A DNA stretch of 64,000 nt from the NCBI GenBank assembly GCA_029168955.1, contig JAPDOI010001732.1, forward strand, positions 1 to 64,000, given 5' to 3'. Source of the stretch: Aplectana chamaeleonis (lineage: Eukaryota; Nematoda; Chromadorea; Rhabditida; Cosmocercidae). Position numbers and translations under genes: made by a program. This document shows, piece by piece, positions 49,783-59,426 of this stretch (the first letter of the stretch is position 1; each line of letters starts with the position of its first letter). The notes beneath the pieces were generated by a model. That model had not been told where the DNA came from and made no database searches. It saw nothing but the letters and a program-made list of their open reading frames with translations.

Positions 49783-49802
49783 CTCTTCAAACATTTTCCC
49801 TC
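49783..49802 (-). CDS. Probable 20-nt microexon
   Basis: On the minus strand, an acceptor TTATTTCAG (CAG at 49,803-49,805) and a donor GTAAGG (49,777-49,782) enclose only 20 nt, GAGGGAAAATGTTTGAAGAG. Both sites match nematode consensus. It lies 114 bp downstream of the donor of the coiled-coil exon at 49,916. Reading on from that exon at phase 0 gives E-G-K-C-L-K without a stop and leaves phase 2. The next firm exon (46,113) enters at phase 0, so another exon or alternative splicing would be needed between them. Confidence 0.45.
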
Positions 49803-49915
49803 CTGAAATAAAGTATTATTCATGTCGAAAACAAAAACAGGATATCATCTCCTCCGTTGGAAATTTCTTGACCATTTCAACAAGCTAAGGCTAGGTGAAT
49901 GAAAACGTTTCTCAC

Positions 49916-50089
49916 CATGAGCTTGTTGTTCTCCTCCTTTTCGAGAACTTGGAACTCAAATAGATCATGAGCTTCACGAGAAGCACACAATTCTCTGTCC
50001 ATATCCTCGATCTGTTTCTCCAATTGCCGTATTCGCTCCGCTTGAGATGACACAATGACTTTCATCTGTTGCATTTGCGCCGTCTTCAT
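49916..50089 (-). CDS. Coiled-coil exon of an unidentified minus-strand gene
   Basis: The frame encodes about 58 residues: MKTAQMQQMKVIVSSQAERI, then a heptad-rich stretch QLEKQIEDMDRELCASREAH and FQVLEKEENNKLM. It ends at a donor ATG|GTGAGAAACG (49,911-49,915). The start is uncertain. ATG at 50,089 could be internal, since acceptor-like AAG sites occur at 50,096-50,098 and 50,084-50,086, both phase 0 and so compatible with the phase-0 end of the exon at 57,936. Read together, the two exons make one continuous coiled coil (...NTELQRELE + TAQMQQMKV...). I do not recognise the family; a centrosomal, cytoskeletal or trafficking scaffold is possible but unproven. Confidence 0.75.
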
Positions 50090-50099
50090 AAAATACTTG

Positions 50100-50352
50100 A
50101 TTAACTAATTGCCCAATTTATAAGAAACACAACATGACGTTAAAATGATCAAGAAGGACATTCAGAAAAATTGATTTTGTGCTCGTCGAACACTTGAAAA
50201 TTGGCAGCTCTGCGAGAATACGATGTTTTCAACGAACACATTTGAGATGAACAAAAACTCGAAAAAGGTGGAAATCGTTAATTTGAATCTTGAAAGGCGG
50301 TCAAGGACGACTCGCTTGCTTCTTCCTTATTGTTAGTTGATCAGCTCAAGTC
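50100..50352. other. Intron-type sequence, no feature seen
   Basis: AT-rich stretch upstream (minus strand) of the coiled-coil exon. No further exon, repeat or RNA gene is recognised. Confidence 0.4.
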
Positions 50353-50354
50353 TA

Positions 50355-50492
50355 AGGCCTCTTTCAGAGTGCGATCGCTAATCGCCGCGATGACATGTTT
50401 TGAATACAGATCGACGTGCGACGCGATCTTGATCGATGCTCATGTTTATCATCCTATCGTGTCGCTCGGCGATCGAACTCTGAAAGAGGCCT
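50355..50492. mobile_element. 138-bp MITE
   Basis: Ends AGGCCTCTTTCAGAGTGCGA and CGAACTCTGAAAGAGGCCT are inverted repeats of about 20 bp. The interior has further dyad-like GATCG motifs. The flanks do not give an unambiguous target duplication. A 110-codon open frame that starts inside it (50,416) is not supported as a gene. Confidence 0.8.
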
Positions 50493-50689
50493 AATGCTGC
50501 GTCCGAGAAAGACCGTGGACAACTTCATATGTATAGCGAGCTCTGACTTCGTACATTCGGCCCGGATCGCAACGACCGAATTGGCTCCCCTTGATAGTAT
50601 AGTTCATGTTGGCGCAAACTCGGCGCGCATACAGTACTGGACAAAAGGTTATCAAAATCACTTTATCGCAAATACTGTTTTTCTATCTA

Positions 50690-50760
50690 CGTATCTTGGC
50701 CTAAACCCAGCGAAATTCGATGAATCGGCAATATGTTATATGGCATGATAAAACATAACA
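50690..50760 (+). repeat. Fragment of a dispersed repeat also at 58.8 and 62.1 kb
   Basis: The stretch with TATCTTGGCCTAAACCCAGC, then CGAAATTCGATGAA and a TATGTTATATGGCATGAT segment, matches parts of 58,800-58,880 (same strand) and 62,160-62,230 (inverted). Only about 70 bp are shared here. Confidence 0.55.
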
Positions 50761-50810
50761 AACGCGCAATAAACTGTGAATTTCGAGTGCACTGTCCCTC
50801 GAGTACGTAA

Positions 50811-50953
50811 CGTCGGCATGGATCCGGAAGAGACTTCGTGTTCACTGTTGAAGGTTGGCGCAAACTCGGTACCATATGCTATAACATAGGTGCACCGAGT
50901 TTGCGCCAACCTCCAATTTGGAACGCAAAGTCTCTTCAGGATCCATGCCGATG
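50811..50953. mobile_element. 143-bp near-perfect palindromic element (TTGGCGCAAACTCGGT family)
   Basis: Left arm 50,811-50,870 (CGTCGGCATGGATCC... to GGTTGGCGCAAACTCGGT) faces right arm 50,894-50,953 (ACCGAGTTTGCGCCAACC... to GGATCCATGCCGATG), with a 23-bp loop. Mismatches are few near the loop and more in the middle of the arms. An isolated TTGGCGCAAACTCGGC lies nearby at about 50,611. It is the best-preserved member of this family in the window. Confidence 0.85.
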
Positions 50954-51063
50954 TTAATTGAATGGCGATTTTGCTGTTATAACTCGAATTGAGGTTAGTT
51001 CCTCAGAACATGTCCATGAAAATGCCAAACACTTAGCGCCAAGAACTTACAATTTTCGTTTAA

Positions 51064-51605
51064 AGGCAGTGTTAACGATGAAAAAGTCGCCCGTTTTTTG
51101 GCAAAACCTAAGCTTTGTCCCTCTAAGAAAAGTGAGAGCGGATTTTAGATGAAAAACGGCCGAATGTGGGTGAAAATCTCGTGGGCCAGCCAACCCATTG
51201 GACCACCCCGCCCACGTCCTGTATCAGTTGTCGACGTTCGTTTTACCGTAGGAACAGGCATCGAATTTTTGAATATTTTTCATCGCGAAAGGTTCTAACA
51301 TACCAGCATGTACAATATCCCCCCTATTTTTGAAAAATTTTCAGTTCAAGAAGTAGAAAGCAGAGTCGCTTACCTAAGGATTTTGATGCGCGAAACCATT
51401 TCACTGACGTCAAGTTCGATGCGTTGTCTGCATTCTCCGAAACACGCAAAGAGGCACAAGCAGGTTTCTCAGGGATTTCATTGAACGGTTTTCCCCGGTA
51501 CTTGAGTGTTCTGTGGGGACTTGTCCCTATTATTCCCTACTTAGTAAGCTTAGCTACTTAAAAACATTGAAAACTAAAATCCATTTTTTATCGTGAACAC
51601 TGCCT
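51064..51605. mobile_element. 542-bp TTAA-type MITE (copy 2)
   Basis: Ends AGGCAGTGTTAACGATGA and TTATCGTGAACACTGCCT. Left flank TTAA (51,060-51,063), right flank TCAA (51,606-51,609), which is TTAA with one change. It belongs to the same family as 35,894, 54,918 and 55,468. No coding capacity is seen. Confidence 0.85.
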
Positions 51606-51956
51606 TCAACGTACAATGATTCTAGAGGCCTTCTGATTGCAGAATGGTGCTGCTGGCTTGGAAGTTTCGAGGAATGGGCATGATGGTTTTTTCTCCCCAA
51701 GAAATTGCTATTGAATTCCGTGTTCAAGAAACTGTGCACTTGAAATTCAAGTCTTAGTGTGCGCTAGTTACATATATGTATTTTATTATGCTCAATACCC
51801 TGTTGAAGCGTTATCGTTTTGCTGAGAGCATGTTGAGATATGTATGTGCATAGAGAAACAGTAATCGCAAAATTGCAAAGTTGATATATTTATGTTCAGA
51901 GCTGTAAGCTGTAAGATAAGCTCTGGTACAGCCGTAGTGACCTGTTGATTTCGATT

Positions 51957-53127
51957 ACACTATGTAACACGATTTTTGTTCCTGGCTTGTAAGTGTTATA
52001 TTTCAATTGCTTATGCCCAAAGTATGTGAAAAAATGACTTCATTGAGAACAAACTTCGCTTACACTGCAACAGCACGAAGAAAACCCGTTTTTTGGTAAA
52101 ATAGAAAGGTTTCTATTCATTTTCGACATTATGAACAGGTAAAAACCAAAAATGCACAAGGAATAGACAAACACAGTCGGAAAGCACTCAACAAGGTTCA
52201 GAAATGTGTAGATTTTCTAGATTTACGATTTTACTGTGAATCACTATGTCGAAGTTGCACCCAAATGTAGTCCCCCATCATGTTTCGTTATACTGTCCTT
52301 TGTAACGACTCTGTCCGAGGCTAAGGTCAGGGCTGGTATATTCGTTGGACCACAGATCAAGAGGATCACAAAATGTGAGGATTTCGCAAAGCTGTTGAAC
52401 AGGACGGAGAGAACTGCCTGGAGCATTTCCGTTGCAGTTGTTCATGGCTTCCTAGGTGATCACAAAGCTGAAAGCTATGTGGAGTTGGTACACTCTCGTA
52501 AAGACTTACGCCAACCAAAATGGGATGCAAAATGTCTCTGAAAGTCAATATCATTGATTCGCATCTTGAAAAATTCAACGAGCAAGGCGGGCCCTTTCAT
52601 CGAGATAGATTGGACTTTGAACGCCATTACCAAGGACAGTATAACGAAACCATGAGGGGGGCCAGATTTGGGTGCGACTTCGAGAGAGTGGTTCACAGCA
52701 CAATCGTAAAAAGAGAAAATTTACCCATTTCTTAACCTTGTTGAGTGGTTTCCGACCGTGTTGTCTATTCCTTGTGCATTTTTTTGTTTTTACCTGATCA
52801 AAGTGCCGGAAATGAATAAAAATCTTTCTATTTTCACAAAAACAAACGAGTTTTCCTCGTGCTGTCGTCGTGTAAGCAAAATTTGTGCTTAATGAAGTCA
52901 TTTTTCACATTCATTAGACATAAGCATTTGAAATATAGCACTTAGCAGCCAGGAACAAAAATTGTCTTACATAAACACGCGATTTTCCAAATTTCATTGT
53001 CCTAGTAACAAAAGCGAAGTTTTCCTGGAATAACAGCGATTTCCTGTCTGTTCTAGACCTAACGGGTCAGGAAAACACAATTTCAACCCAGGAACAGAAA
53101 AAAGGTGAAAAATTGTTACATAGTGTT
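51957..53127. mobile_element. Foldback element, about 1.1-1.2 kb, enclosing a decayed gene
   Basis: The left arm (about 51,957-52,310) and right arm (about 52,620-52,990) are inverted copies: CACGATTTTTGTTCCTGGC, ATGACTTCATT, AACTTCG/AAATTTGTGC, TTGTGCATTTTTG and CCAAATCTGGGTGCAACTTCG-like sequence recur in mirror order. The outermost CACTATGTAAC (51,957) has its complement GTTACATAG at about 53,114, so the right arm has an extra insertion of about 120 bp or a partial duplication. Between the arms lies a conserved protein block (next entry). This layout is that of a DNA transposon with long subterminal inverted repeats. Confidence 0.75.
52310..52665 (+). pseudogene. Remnant of a repetitive uncharacterised protein family (GPQIK block)
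   Basis: Two frames on the plus strand join into one known block. In 52,310-52,500 the peptide has LSEAKVRAGIFVGPQIKRI, then RTERTAWSIS and GFLGDHKAESYVELV. After a frameshift, 52,520-52,655 gives MGCKMSLKVNIIDSHLEKFN and RLDFERHYQGQYNETM. From memory this is a block found in many near-identical uncharacterised proteins of arthropods and other invertebrates (usual form ...GPQIKKI...MGCRMSLKVHILDAHLDKF...DFERRYQGQYNENM). The copy number of that family suggests a transposon origin; its function is unknown. The part after LVxxSRKDL is scrambled and the usual tail after NETM is lost in the foldback arm. Confidence 0.7.
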
Positions 53128-53218
53128 ATCACCAGCAGCGGAGCGGCGGGCCTCGGTGAAATATAACTAGTGATAAGGAGGCTTCGACGAAAAAGCCACC
53201 GCTCCGCGCTGTGATAAC
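53116..53218. mobile_element. 103-bp GC-rich MITE
   Basis: TTATCACCAGCAGCGGAGCGG at the left faces CCGCTCCGCGCTGTGATAA at the right. The interior is short and AT-richer. No target duplication is clear. It sits at the right end of the foldback above. Confidence 0.7.
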
Positions 53219-53219
53219 C

Positions 53220-54167
53220 GAAAACATGAGTTCATCTGGAATGAAACAGAGTCTACATGCACCGACCGAATTCCATCAACGCAACGTATGTACACTGTCA
53301 GTAGGGAACCAGAACGGTCATTGCGATCCGTGCCGACTGCATGTACATTATAAAAAATCAACGTATACAGTTAAAATTCCAAGATGACTTTTCTCAGTAT
53401 CTGCATGCCTGTAATGCGCAATATTGTATCAAAACTTTCAGGTATGCTGAATCGTCCCGAGGGGCAACCCGCAATAGCAGGAGTGTACGCTCATAGTCAG
53501 AAAGCTTGATCACATTTAGGCTGACATTCCGCTGGTCAAGACTTTTCCTTTATTCAGGGCAGGGTTCACGAAAAAAACAATTTTTGACCTCTCTTGATGA
53601 AAATGCAGGTCTGGTAATTACAAAAGTGACAATAAGTGAAAAAAGTGAAAACTTGCGGAAAAAACGCACAAAAATAAGTCAGGAGGGCTATTTACAGGTG
53701 TCGGCCAGCCCCCCCCCCCAATTAACGAGATTTTCACGAATTTCTTGCTTATGCGTCTTTTATTCTGCTCTTAAAGTAGCCGGTAGTCGGTAAAAGAGCT
53801 CAGCAGTTGCTTCAGAAGCAAATGAAACGTGACAAAACAGGCATTTATAGAAATTCCTATAATGGGGGGCGGACACCAAACAATAACTTATTCCTAATCG
53901 TTTTTTTCTAAAATTTTTCACTTATTTTCACTTTTTAGATGGTCAGATCTACCTTTTCATGAGAATAGCACAACAACCGATTTTTCGAGAACTCGGCCTT
54001 TAAGTGCATTTCACCAAAGCGAAATTTCAGTAACATGAATCGGTCTACAGACTGCAAAACTCAAGCAAGATAGCGTCATTCTGGAGTGAGCCTCACAAGG
54101 GAAGTGTCAGGAGCGTTAGACGAATCTGCGAAAACGAATCGCATTGTTAATATCTATTTGGCCTATA
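53220..54167. other. Mostly unassigned; degenerate palindrome near 53.3 kb
   Basis: At 53,250-53,345 a degenerate member of the CACCGAG palindromic family may be present: ACATGCACCGACCGAATTCC faces GTGCCGACTGCATGTAC, and GGGAACCAGAACGG resembles the interior of the 46.5-kb copy. A C-run of nine lies near 53,710. The remainder holds short open frames without recognisable domains. Confidence 0.4.
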
Positions 54168-54237
54168 TACCAGGTTGTTCAATAAGTTTTGTCCTTCGAT
54201 AAGAAAAACACAATTCAATGATTCAAAATACATTTTA

Positions 54238-54840
54238 TTATTCAGTATAATCTCCCTGAACATTAATACACTTGCTCCAACGATCCTCCAATCTGTGGAT
54301 CCCATCCCTGAAGTGAGAATCCGGAAGGTCTGCAAAATACGCTTCAACAGCCGTTATGACCTCTTCATTTGATGAAAAACGCTTGCCACGCATAAATTTT
54401 TTGAGTTCTGGAAACAAATGGAAGTCGCTGGGGGCCAAATCTGGTGAATGCGGTGGATGCTCCAACAATTCGAACTTTAATTCATAGATTTCAGCCATTG
54501 TCAAAATGCTCTTTTCACACGGTGCATTAACTTGTTGGAAAAGGATTCTTTTTTTCTGCAAACCGGGTCTTTTTTTCACGAATTTTTTCCTTCAACTTAT
54601 TCAAAAGGTTGCAATAATATTCAGAATTAATTGTTTTACCAGTTTGCAAATAATCCACAAACAAAATTCCTCTCGCATCCCAAAAAACTGATGCCATAAC
54701 CTTCTTGAACGATTTCCGGACACGAACTCGTTTCGAAGCCGAACAACCAGGTTCACACCACTCTTTAGCCTCTTGTTTTGATTCAGGATCATGGTGCTAG
54801 ACCCAAGTTTCATCCATAGTGATCAGAAAGTCGCATTCGA
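54238..54840 (-). pseudogene. Mariner transposase, C-terminal part (catalytic region)
   Basis: The stretch around 54,780-54,830 encodes a degenerate TWVxHHDPESKQ, the region of the first catalytic Asp. In 54,600-54,720 follows FWDARGILFVDYLQ. In 54,238-54,579 lies the second and third catalytic region: FQQVNAPCEKS, where family members have FQQDNAP, and HPPHSPDLAPSDFHLF, then the C-terminal RFSSNEEVITAVEAYF. The catalytic Asp of QDNAP is replaced by Val, so the enzyme would be inactive even if repaired elsewhere. Frameshifts occur near 54,590 and a stop in the TWV segment. Mariners normally have a DD34D triad in about 345 residues. Confidence 0.95.
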
Positions 54841-54917
54841 ATGTGTTTTTGTTCCATTGTTAGCGAATGCGGCACCCATTGTGAACACAGCTTTCCAAAA
54901 CCTAAAATTTCACTTAA

Positions 54918-55463
54918 AGGTTGTGGTCACGATGAAAAACGCTATAGAGAAAACTACAAAAATCAGCTCAGATCAAAACAGCTGAAAAACTATGAAGGTA
55001 GAGCGGTGAAAATCGTGCTAGAATTAGAGCTTTTAGGGCCCAAATAAGCTGTTTCGTGCACACGTGCACAGCGATGACGAAAAAGATCGCCGTCTCATGC
55101 CGAGCAGTCAAAAATCATCGACATTCAGAGGACGAAATAAATGCAAATTTAACGAAGAAAAACAGTTGAACAATGAAAGCATCACTTCAGTCAATGTTTT
55201 GACTAGATGTGCACATAAATCCAAAGCTTCATTGATTGAAATTCAATCTCAAGCCAATTGATGTTCTTGATATAAGAGGTCACCGATGCCGATGATGTGG
55301 AGTGGGCTCGTCCACCATCAAAAGACAAGAAAGTTCAGGCTTCAAATTTGGTCCAAAACAGTGGTTTTTTCGCGATTTTTTCTTATAGGTCCTACTACTC
55401 GAGACCCAGAAAAGGGTTTAGAGAAAAAAAGACGGCAAGCATATTTGATCGCGACCACTGCCT
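54918..55463. mobile_element. 546-bp TTAA-type MITE (copy 3), nested in mariner
   Basis: Ends AGGTTGTGGTCACGATGA and TCGCGACCACTGCCT. The two tips of this copy match each other less well than in the other copies (GGTTGTGGTCACG against CGCGACCACTGCC). It is flanked by TTAA at 54,914-54,917 and 55,464-55,467; the right TTAA is shared with copy 4. Confidence 0.85.
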
Positions 55464-55467
55464 TTAA

Positions 55468-55951
55468 AGGCAGTGTTCACGATGATTTTCGTCCCCGAAT
55501 TTTTCACATAAAACAATGCGTTGGCTTTCAAGTGTTACCAAAATTACGAAAAAACGGTGAGAAACGCATTAAAACGTCATATTTCAGTGGCATTATTCTA
55601 TAACATGGACTAGTTGTCTGGTTGGTTGAACATGTTCATGGTGGTTCTCACCGGTGGAAAATAGGGTCAATCGAAAAAAAGAAGAATATTTTATGCAAAG
55701 TAGGATTAGTTAGGGTTATAAGGAAAGAACGGAGCAATAGAGAGTAGAGAATTGCAAAGGACGGGTCCACAAAAAATTTCATTGTCATAACAAACACTTC
55801 CTGTGATACTTAAGAGGCGGGGTGATAGTTAATGAATTCGTGGACTTCTGGTGCGTTTTCTCAATTTCTACGTCATTGTAGTTCTACCCGGGGGCCACTT
55901 AATCAATATAGCGAATAATCTCAAAATTGAAGATTATCGTGAACACTGCCT
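55468..55951. mobile_element. 484-bp TTAA-type MITE (copy 4), abutting copy 3
   Basis: Ends AGGCAGTGTTCACGATGA and TTATCGTGAACACTGCCT. Flanked by TTAA at 55,464-55,467 and 55,952-55,955. After removal of copies 3 and 4 and one TTAA, the mariner reading frame becomes continuous through the site, which shows the whole block inserted at a single TTAA in the mariner coding sequence. Confidence 0.88.
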
Positions 55952-56015
55952 TTAAAATATGGCTCACATTGCCTAATGAGATGTGTAGAGCCTCTACTAA
56001 ATCTCTCTCAGTCAA

Positions 56016-56270
56016 TCAACGATCTTCCAAAACCATATCCTGTATTTTGGCTATGATTTCTGGTGTTGAGGCGCTTTTTGGACGCCCTTCACGTGGATCG
56101 TGTTCAAAGCTTGTACGACCACGTTTAAATTCAGCAACCCATCTTTCTACTGTTCTGATTGAAAGTGAACAATCATTACAGACTTTTAACATTCGTTCGT
56201 GAATTTCTTTTGGTGCTACGCCTTCTGAAAATAAGAATTTTATCACTGCACAATATTCAATTTTTTCCAT
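56016..56270 (-). pseudogene. Mariner transposase, N-terminal DNA-binding part
   Basis: The frame opens with ATG at 56,270 (MEKIEYCAVIKFLFSEGVAP), followed by a helix-turn-helix with SIRTVERWVAEFKRGRTS and DDP-like HDPREGRPKSASTPE, the hallmark linker of mariner transposases. It stops after IAKIQDMVLEDR; the next segment, with VEALHISLGNVSHIL, is in another frame just downstream (about 55,960-56,010), immediately before the nested insertion. This is the paired-type HTH that binds the terminal repeats. Confidence 0.95.
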
Positions 56271-56440
56271 TGCTGTGACACGGCGACACTAAATGGCTTG
56301 TAAACAAAGAATGAATAGACAGATTGAAATGAAACTTCAAATACGTTCATATGAAGACTTTACCAACAAAACAGAAAAAAATTGAGCTACTAGCAACGCC
56401 CTCTCTTATCGAACGACAAAACTTATTGAACAACCTGGTA

Positions 56441-57286
56441 GTAAACCCGCGTAATATCCCGTCCCGAGTTGCTGATTCCAAGAAGTTATGAGCGGTTTTC
56501 AAGCTTCGCGAAAAGGCAAGGGTATCAATCTATTTTTTCGGGTATTAAAAAAGGATTTAGCTGAAAACTTGTAGGGAAGGGTAAATTTGGGCGCTGAAAA
56601 CGAATCTGGGGTTCTTTTGTCGAAATTCTCGGGCATACTTTAGCTCACGCCGGCTGCCATGCTATTTTAAGGGCAGAACCTACATCGATATTTCGAAAAC
56701 CTACTAATGGACATCAAATTCATATTCTGCATCCGGAATAACGCCGCAGGGAAATTTTGAGCCAAATCCCAGACTTCGACAAGGCTACACTGTACCCACC
56801 GCAATCCACCGTAAAATGACAAAAATCGATGGATGAACCTCAGATTCGTTCTTCACTCCAAATAATCCCTAGAGAAAAAGATTTGAGCCACATCTATCGC
56901 AGCATTCATATAATCGTCAAAAGTCGCGTTTTGCACTCATAATTCCCCCACGGTGGGAATCGTGGAACAAAATATGTCGAGAGCTTTCAAAAATCGACAA
57001 ACGGACATTAGACTCGTGATCAGCACCCTAAATACTCGCTCTGGAAAGTTTTAGGTCAGATCTGAAAATTTTTCCGTGAACACTTCCAGAATCACATGAT
57101 TGACATATCCTCTGTAAAACGTCGCAATTCTCACGACTCTTGGTGCGAGCGGCGCGCACGATTCTGCTCCCTCCGTCTGTCATGCGCTCTCTAGCTGTCT
57201 CTAGCCTCCGCTCCGCACCAACAAGCGTAGAAACCATGAGAATTTCGCGGTTTTACAGCTTATACAGCCGGAATCGAACATTGTGG
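56441..57286. repeat. Non-coding stretch with two copies of the 44-kb dispersed motif
   Basis: About 56,575-56,625 contains GGTAAATTTGGGCGCTGAAA and CGAATCTGGGGTTC; about 56,826-56,872 contains the same motif inverted (GAACCTCAGATTCG, then CCAAATAATCCC). Between 57,140 and 57,223 a short GC-rich inverted pair TTGGTGCGAGCGG / CCGCTCCGCACCAA is seen. No coding sequence is supported. Confidence 0.5.
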
Positions 57287-57379
57287 TACTTTGCGTTCCC
57301 CGTTGAAGGTCGACGCAGCACGTATGTTATGGCATTGGCACCGAGTTTGTGTCAACCTCCGATAGGGAACGCAAAGTAT
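57287..57379. mobile_element. 93-bp palindromic element of the CACCGAGTTTG family
   Basis: GTACTTTGCGTTCCC at the left faces GGGAACGCAAAGTA at the right. The interior holds GCACCGAGTTTGTGTCAACC (57,339-57,358) facing a diverged GGTCGACGCAGCACG. It has the same arm order as the copy at 50,811-50,953. Confidence 0.7.
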
Positions 57380-57935
57380 CGTTAGGATACATGGCGACTG
57401 TGAGCGAATGCTCAACCAACAATAGGTACAAATGGAAAGCGCCAATACTCTGCTCAAAGTTCGAAAAATGAGCTTTCACCCAAACGTTGTCTAGTGGGGT
57501 TATTTTTTGGCGTTGAAGGCAATTTAGAGGTTCGTTTCCAGATTTTCGGAGGATTACTGGGTATTTGAAAAGGTACAATAGATAAAGAAAACGACCGTTT
57601 TGAGCTTGTGATTACTTGGAGCCAGCAGCTGGCGACGGAGTATGTAATACGCAGTTTTACCATAAATACACAAGAGATCCCACAACTCGCTTTCACAGAT
57701 GCGTTTGGCGCTCCGGACACTTTCCTTCCCAGTTCAATTTTTCATTATGAAACGCACCATCTCTTTTTCATTATTTGTCAAAATCAGCTGTCGAGCAATG
57801 GTCGCATAGCAGTAGCTGAGCCTGTCACGTGAGAATGACTCGTCCAGCAGTTGAGTATTCAGCTTCAATCCCTGCAGGGCTAAGGTTCACTCGCAATCCA
57901 AAGAAATGCGACGAATTTCAGAAAACACATATTAC

Positions 57936-58010
57936 CTCTAACTCTCTTTGTAGTTCCGTGTTTTCCCGATAGAGTGACTGATAGTTGACTCCGATATCAG
58001 TGTTGAACGA
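57936..58010 (-). CDS. Internal coiled-coil exon (25 codons)
   Basis: On the minus strand an acceptor CTTTGCAG (CAG at 58,011-58,013) and a donor GTAATATG (about 57,928-57,935) enclose 75 nt, phase 0 at both ends. The peptide begins SFNTDIGVNYQSLY and ends ENTELQRELE, with a heptad pattern at the end. It would splice over about 7.8 kb to the exon at 49,916-50,089. The intron would contain the mariner, the GPQIK foldback and several MITEs. The short size, good splice sites and matching phase make it a credible exon, though no homolog is recognised. Confidence 0.7.
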
Positions 58011-58740
58011 CTGCAAAGGCTAGCATTGGACTTCACGTGAACCATCAATGTAAAAAAAACAAAACAAAGCAGGAGTTTTTTTCGCAGGACAATTAGATCT
58101 TCTAACTTACACAGCTATCATTCTACTACATAGGATGTAAAAACAATGGACGTCAGCTATCCATTTCTCCAGGAAGCTAGTGCTGCAGAATTCGGAGGAG
58201 CTGAGTAGAGCTATACTTTGTGCAAATTTTCACAAGCATAGCTCTCAAGGGAAACTCACACAAACGGTGATTTGATCTCAAGCACATTCAGTATAGAAGA
58301 AGCAATAAACGACAAAAACAGTGAGCGATCTACAGGTGTGTGAACATGCATCTGCCGTAGTGGGCGATTTAGAAGCAGTGTTCACGATGAAGTATTGTAG
58401 TCGAGTTTTTATTGGTAAAGGCTTCTTTCGGTTCAGTGTGGTACAACATACACAAAAAATCGCAAGAAAAGGCTTCATTTGGGGTGAATTTACCAGTCTG
58501 AAATCGTTGGCTTTTTGCTTTCGGACGAGTCTAGTGTCCGGCGTCGATGATTTGCTGTACCAAGGGCAGGGTTGATAATGAGTAAAAAGCTCACACATAG
58601 CCCAAACCTCACTCAAAGTGGAAACCTCAGTGCTGAGGTGTTTTCATATTGAGGAAGGTTTGAGGTTGGGTTTTAAGATAACACTGGTTCAGTACTTTGA
58701 GAAATGTTCAGTGTACATACATACAAGGGATAGAAACGAT
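58011..58740. other. No gene supported; possible solo end of a TTAA element
   Basis: At 58,371 the sequence AGAAGCAGTGTTCACGATGA matches the left end of the TTAA MITE family with one change, but no matching right end is found, so it may be a truncated copy. On the minus strand a donor-like GTAAGTTAG (near 58,105) follows an open stretch, without convincing coding content. Confidence 0.4.
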
Positions 58741-58743
58741 TGA

Positions 58744-58960
58744 AAGGCAGCATAACTACAGTACCATCAACTAGTCTATTCCCATGGCCTTTTCGCGAAT
58801 AATGTTTTTATACATACATATCTTGCTCAGCCCTCAGCGAAACTTGATGAAACTTTAGTATGCTATAGGGCATCACAACCCTTGCTTTACACATACACAA
58901 AACTAGTTTTTGAGCGAGCCGTTTTTGAATATGGAATTTATTTATCATTTTGTGGTATTA
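58744..58960 (+). repeat. Dispersed repeat, copy inverted relative to 62.1 kb
   Basis: About 215 bp beginning AAAGGCAGCATAACTAC and including GTCTATTCCCATGGCC, GTTTTTATACATACATATCT and CATTTTGTGGTAT match, in reverse complement, 62,075-62,290. The two copies are 3.1 kb apart. They share a short open peptide (LYTYTKLVFERA) on the corresponding strands, but this is explained by DNA similarity. Confidence 0.8.
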
Positions 58961-59426
58961 TTTCAAATAAGGAGTATTCCCTCAACACATGGTTATTACA
59001 ATTCCAAACCCGTAGCAGTTGTTTGTCATTAGGAGCTCTTCTGAACCGTAGTATACCCTTTTAAGAAATCAATCTCTATCGAAATTTTTTAGAAGTAAAT
59101 TCGAAAGAAAATTATGCGATTTTGCACCTATTAAGTATCTCTTTGACGTCTTCGAAAGAAAGCGAAATTCGTGTACCAGTTGTACTTTGTCAAAGCCCAT
59201 AAAATAGATATTTTATACTATCGGTTCTCAAGCGATTAATTTTATAGGGGTGAATTTTCAAAAATATGCCATAATCTGTCTAATTTTCGGTCTTCAGAAA
59301 AATTTTGATAGAGATTATCTTCTCACAAGGTTATATTACGGTTTAGAGGACCTTCTCATGACAAACAACTGCTACGGGTTCGGAATCGTGACAGCCGTGT
59401 TTTGAGGGAATACTCCTTATTTGAAA
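58961..59426. mobile_element. 466-bp MITE inserted in the dispersed repeat
   Basis: Ends TTTCAAATAAGGAGTATTCC and its complement form inverted arms of about 130 bp, including CCCGTAGCAGTTGTTTGTCA facing TGACAAACAACTGCTACGGG. It begins exactly where the dispersed repeat (58,744-58,960) diverges from its 62-kb copy, which confirms it as an insertion. The target duplication is unclear. Confidence 0.85.

Larger units (their letters stand above)
54170..56438 (-). mobile_element. Mariner element split by two nested TTAA elements
   Basis: Terminal repeats CCAGGTTGTTCAATAAGTTTTGTC (left) and its complement (right) extend about 35 bp, with one mismatch in the first 30. TA flanks both ends (54,168-54,169 and 56,439-56,440). 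Removing the nested insertion 54,918-55,955 leaves about 1,231 bp, close to a typical 1.3-kb mariner. The transposase runs on the minus strand from ATG at 56,270 to TAA at 54,238. The adjoining sequence on either side of the nested insertion is continuous mariner coding sequence. Confidence 0.97.

Noticed and set aside
50416..50748. 110-codon plus-strand frame
   Set aside because: It starts in a 138-bp MITE and ends in a dispersed repeat fragment.
52575..52901. 108-codon minus-strand frame
   Set aside because: It lies in the right foldback arm opposite the GPQIK remnant; similar frames appear in the mirror arm because of the inverted repeat.
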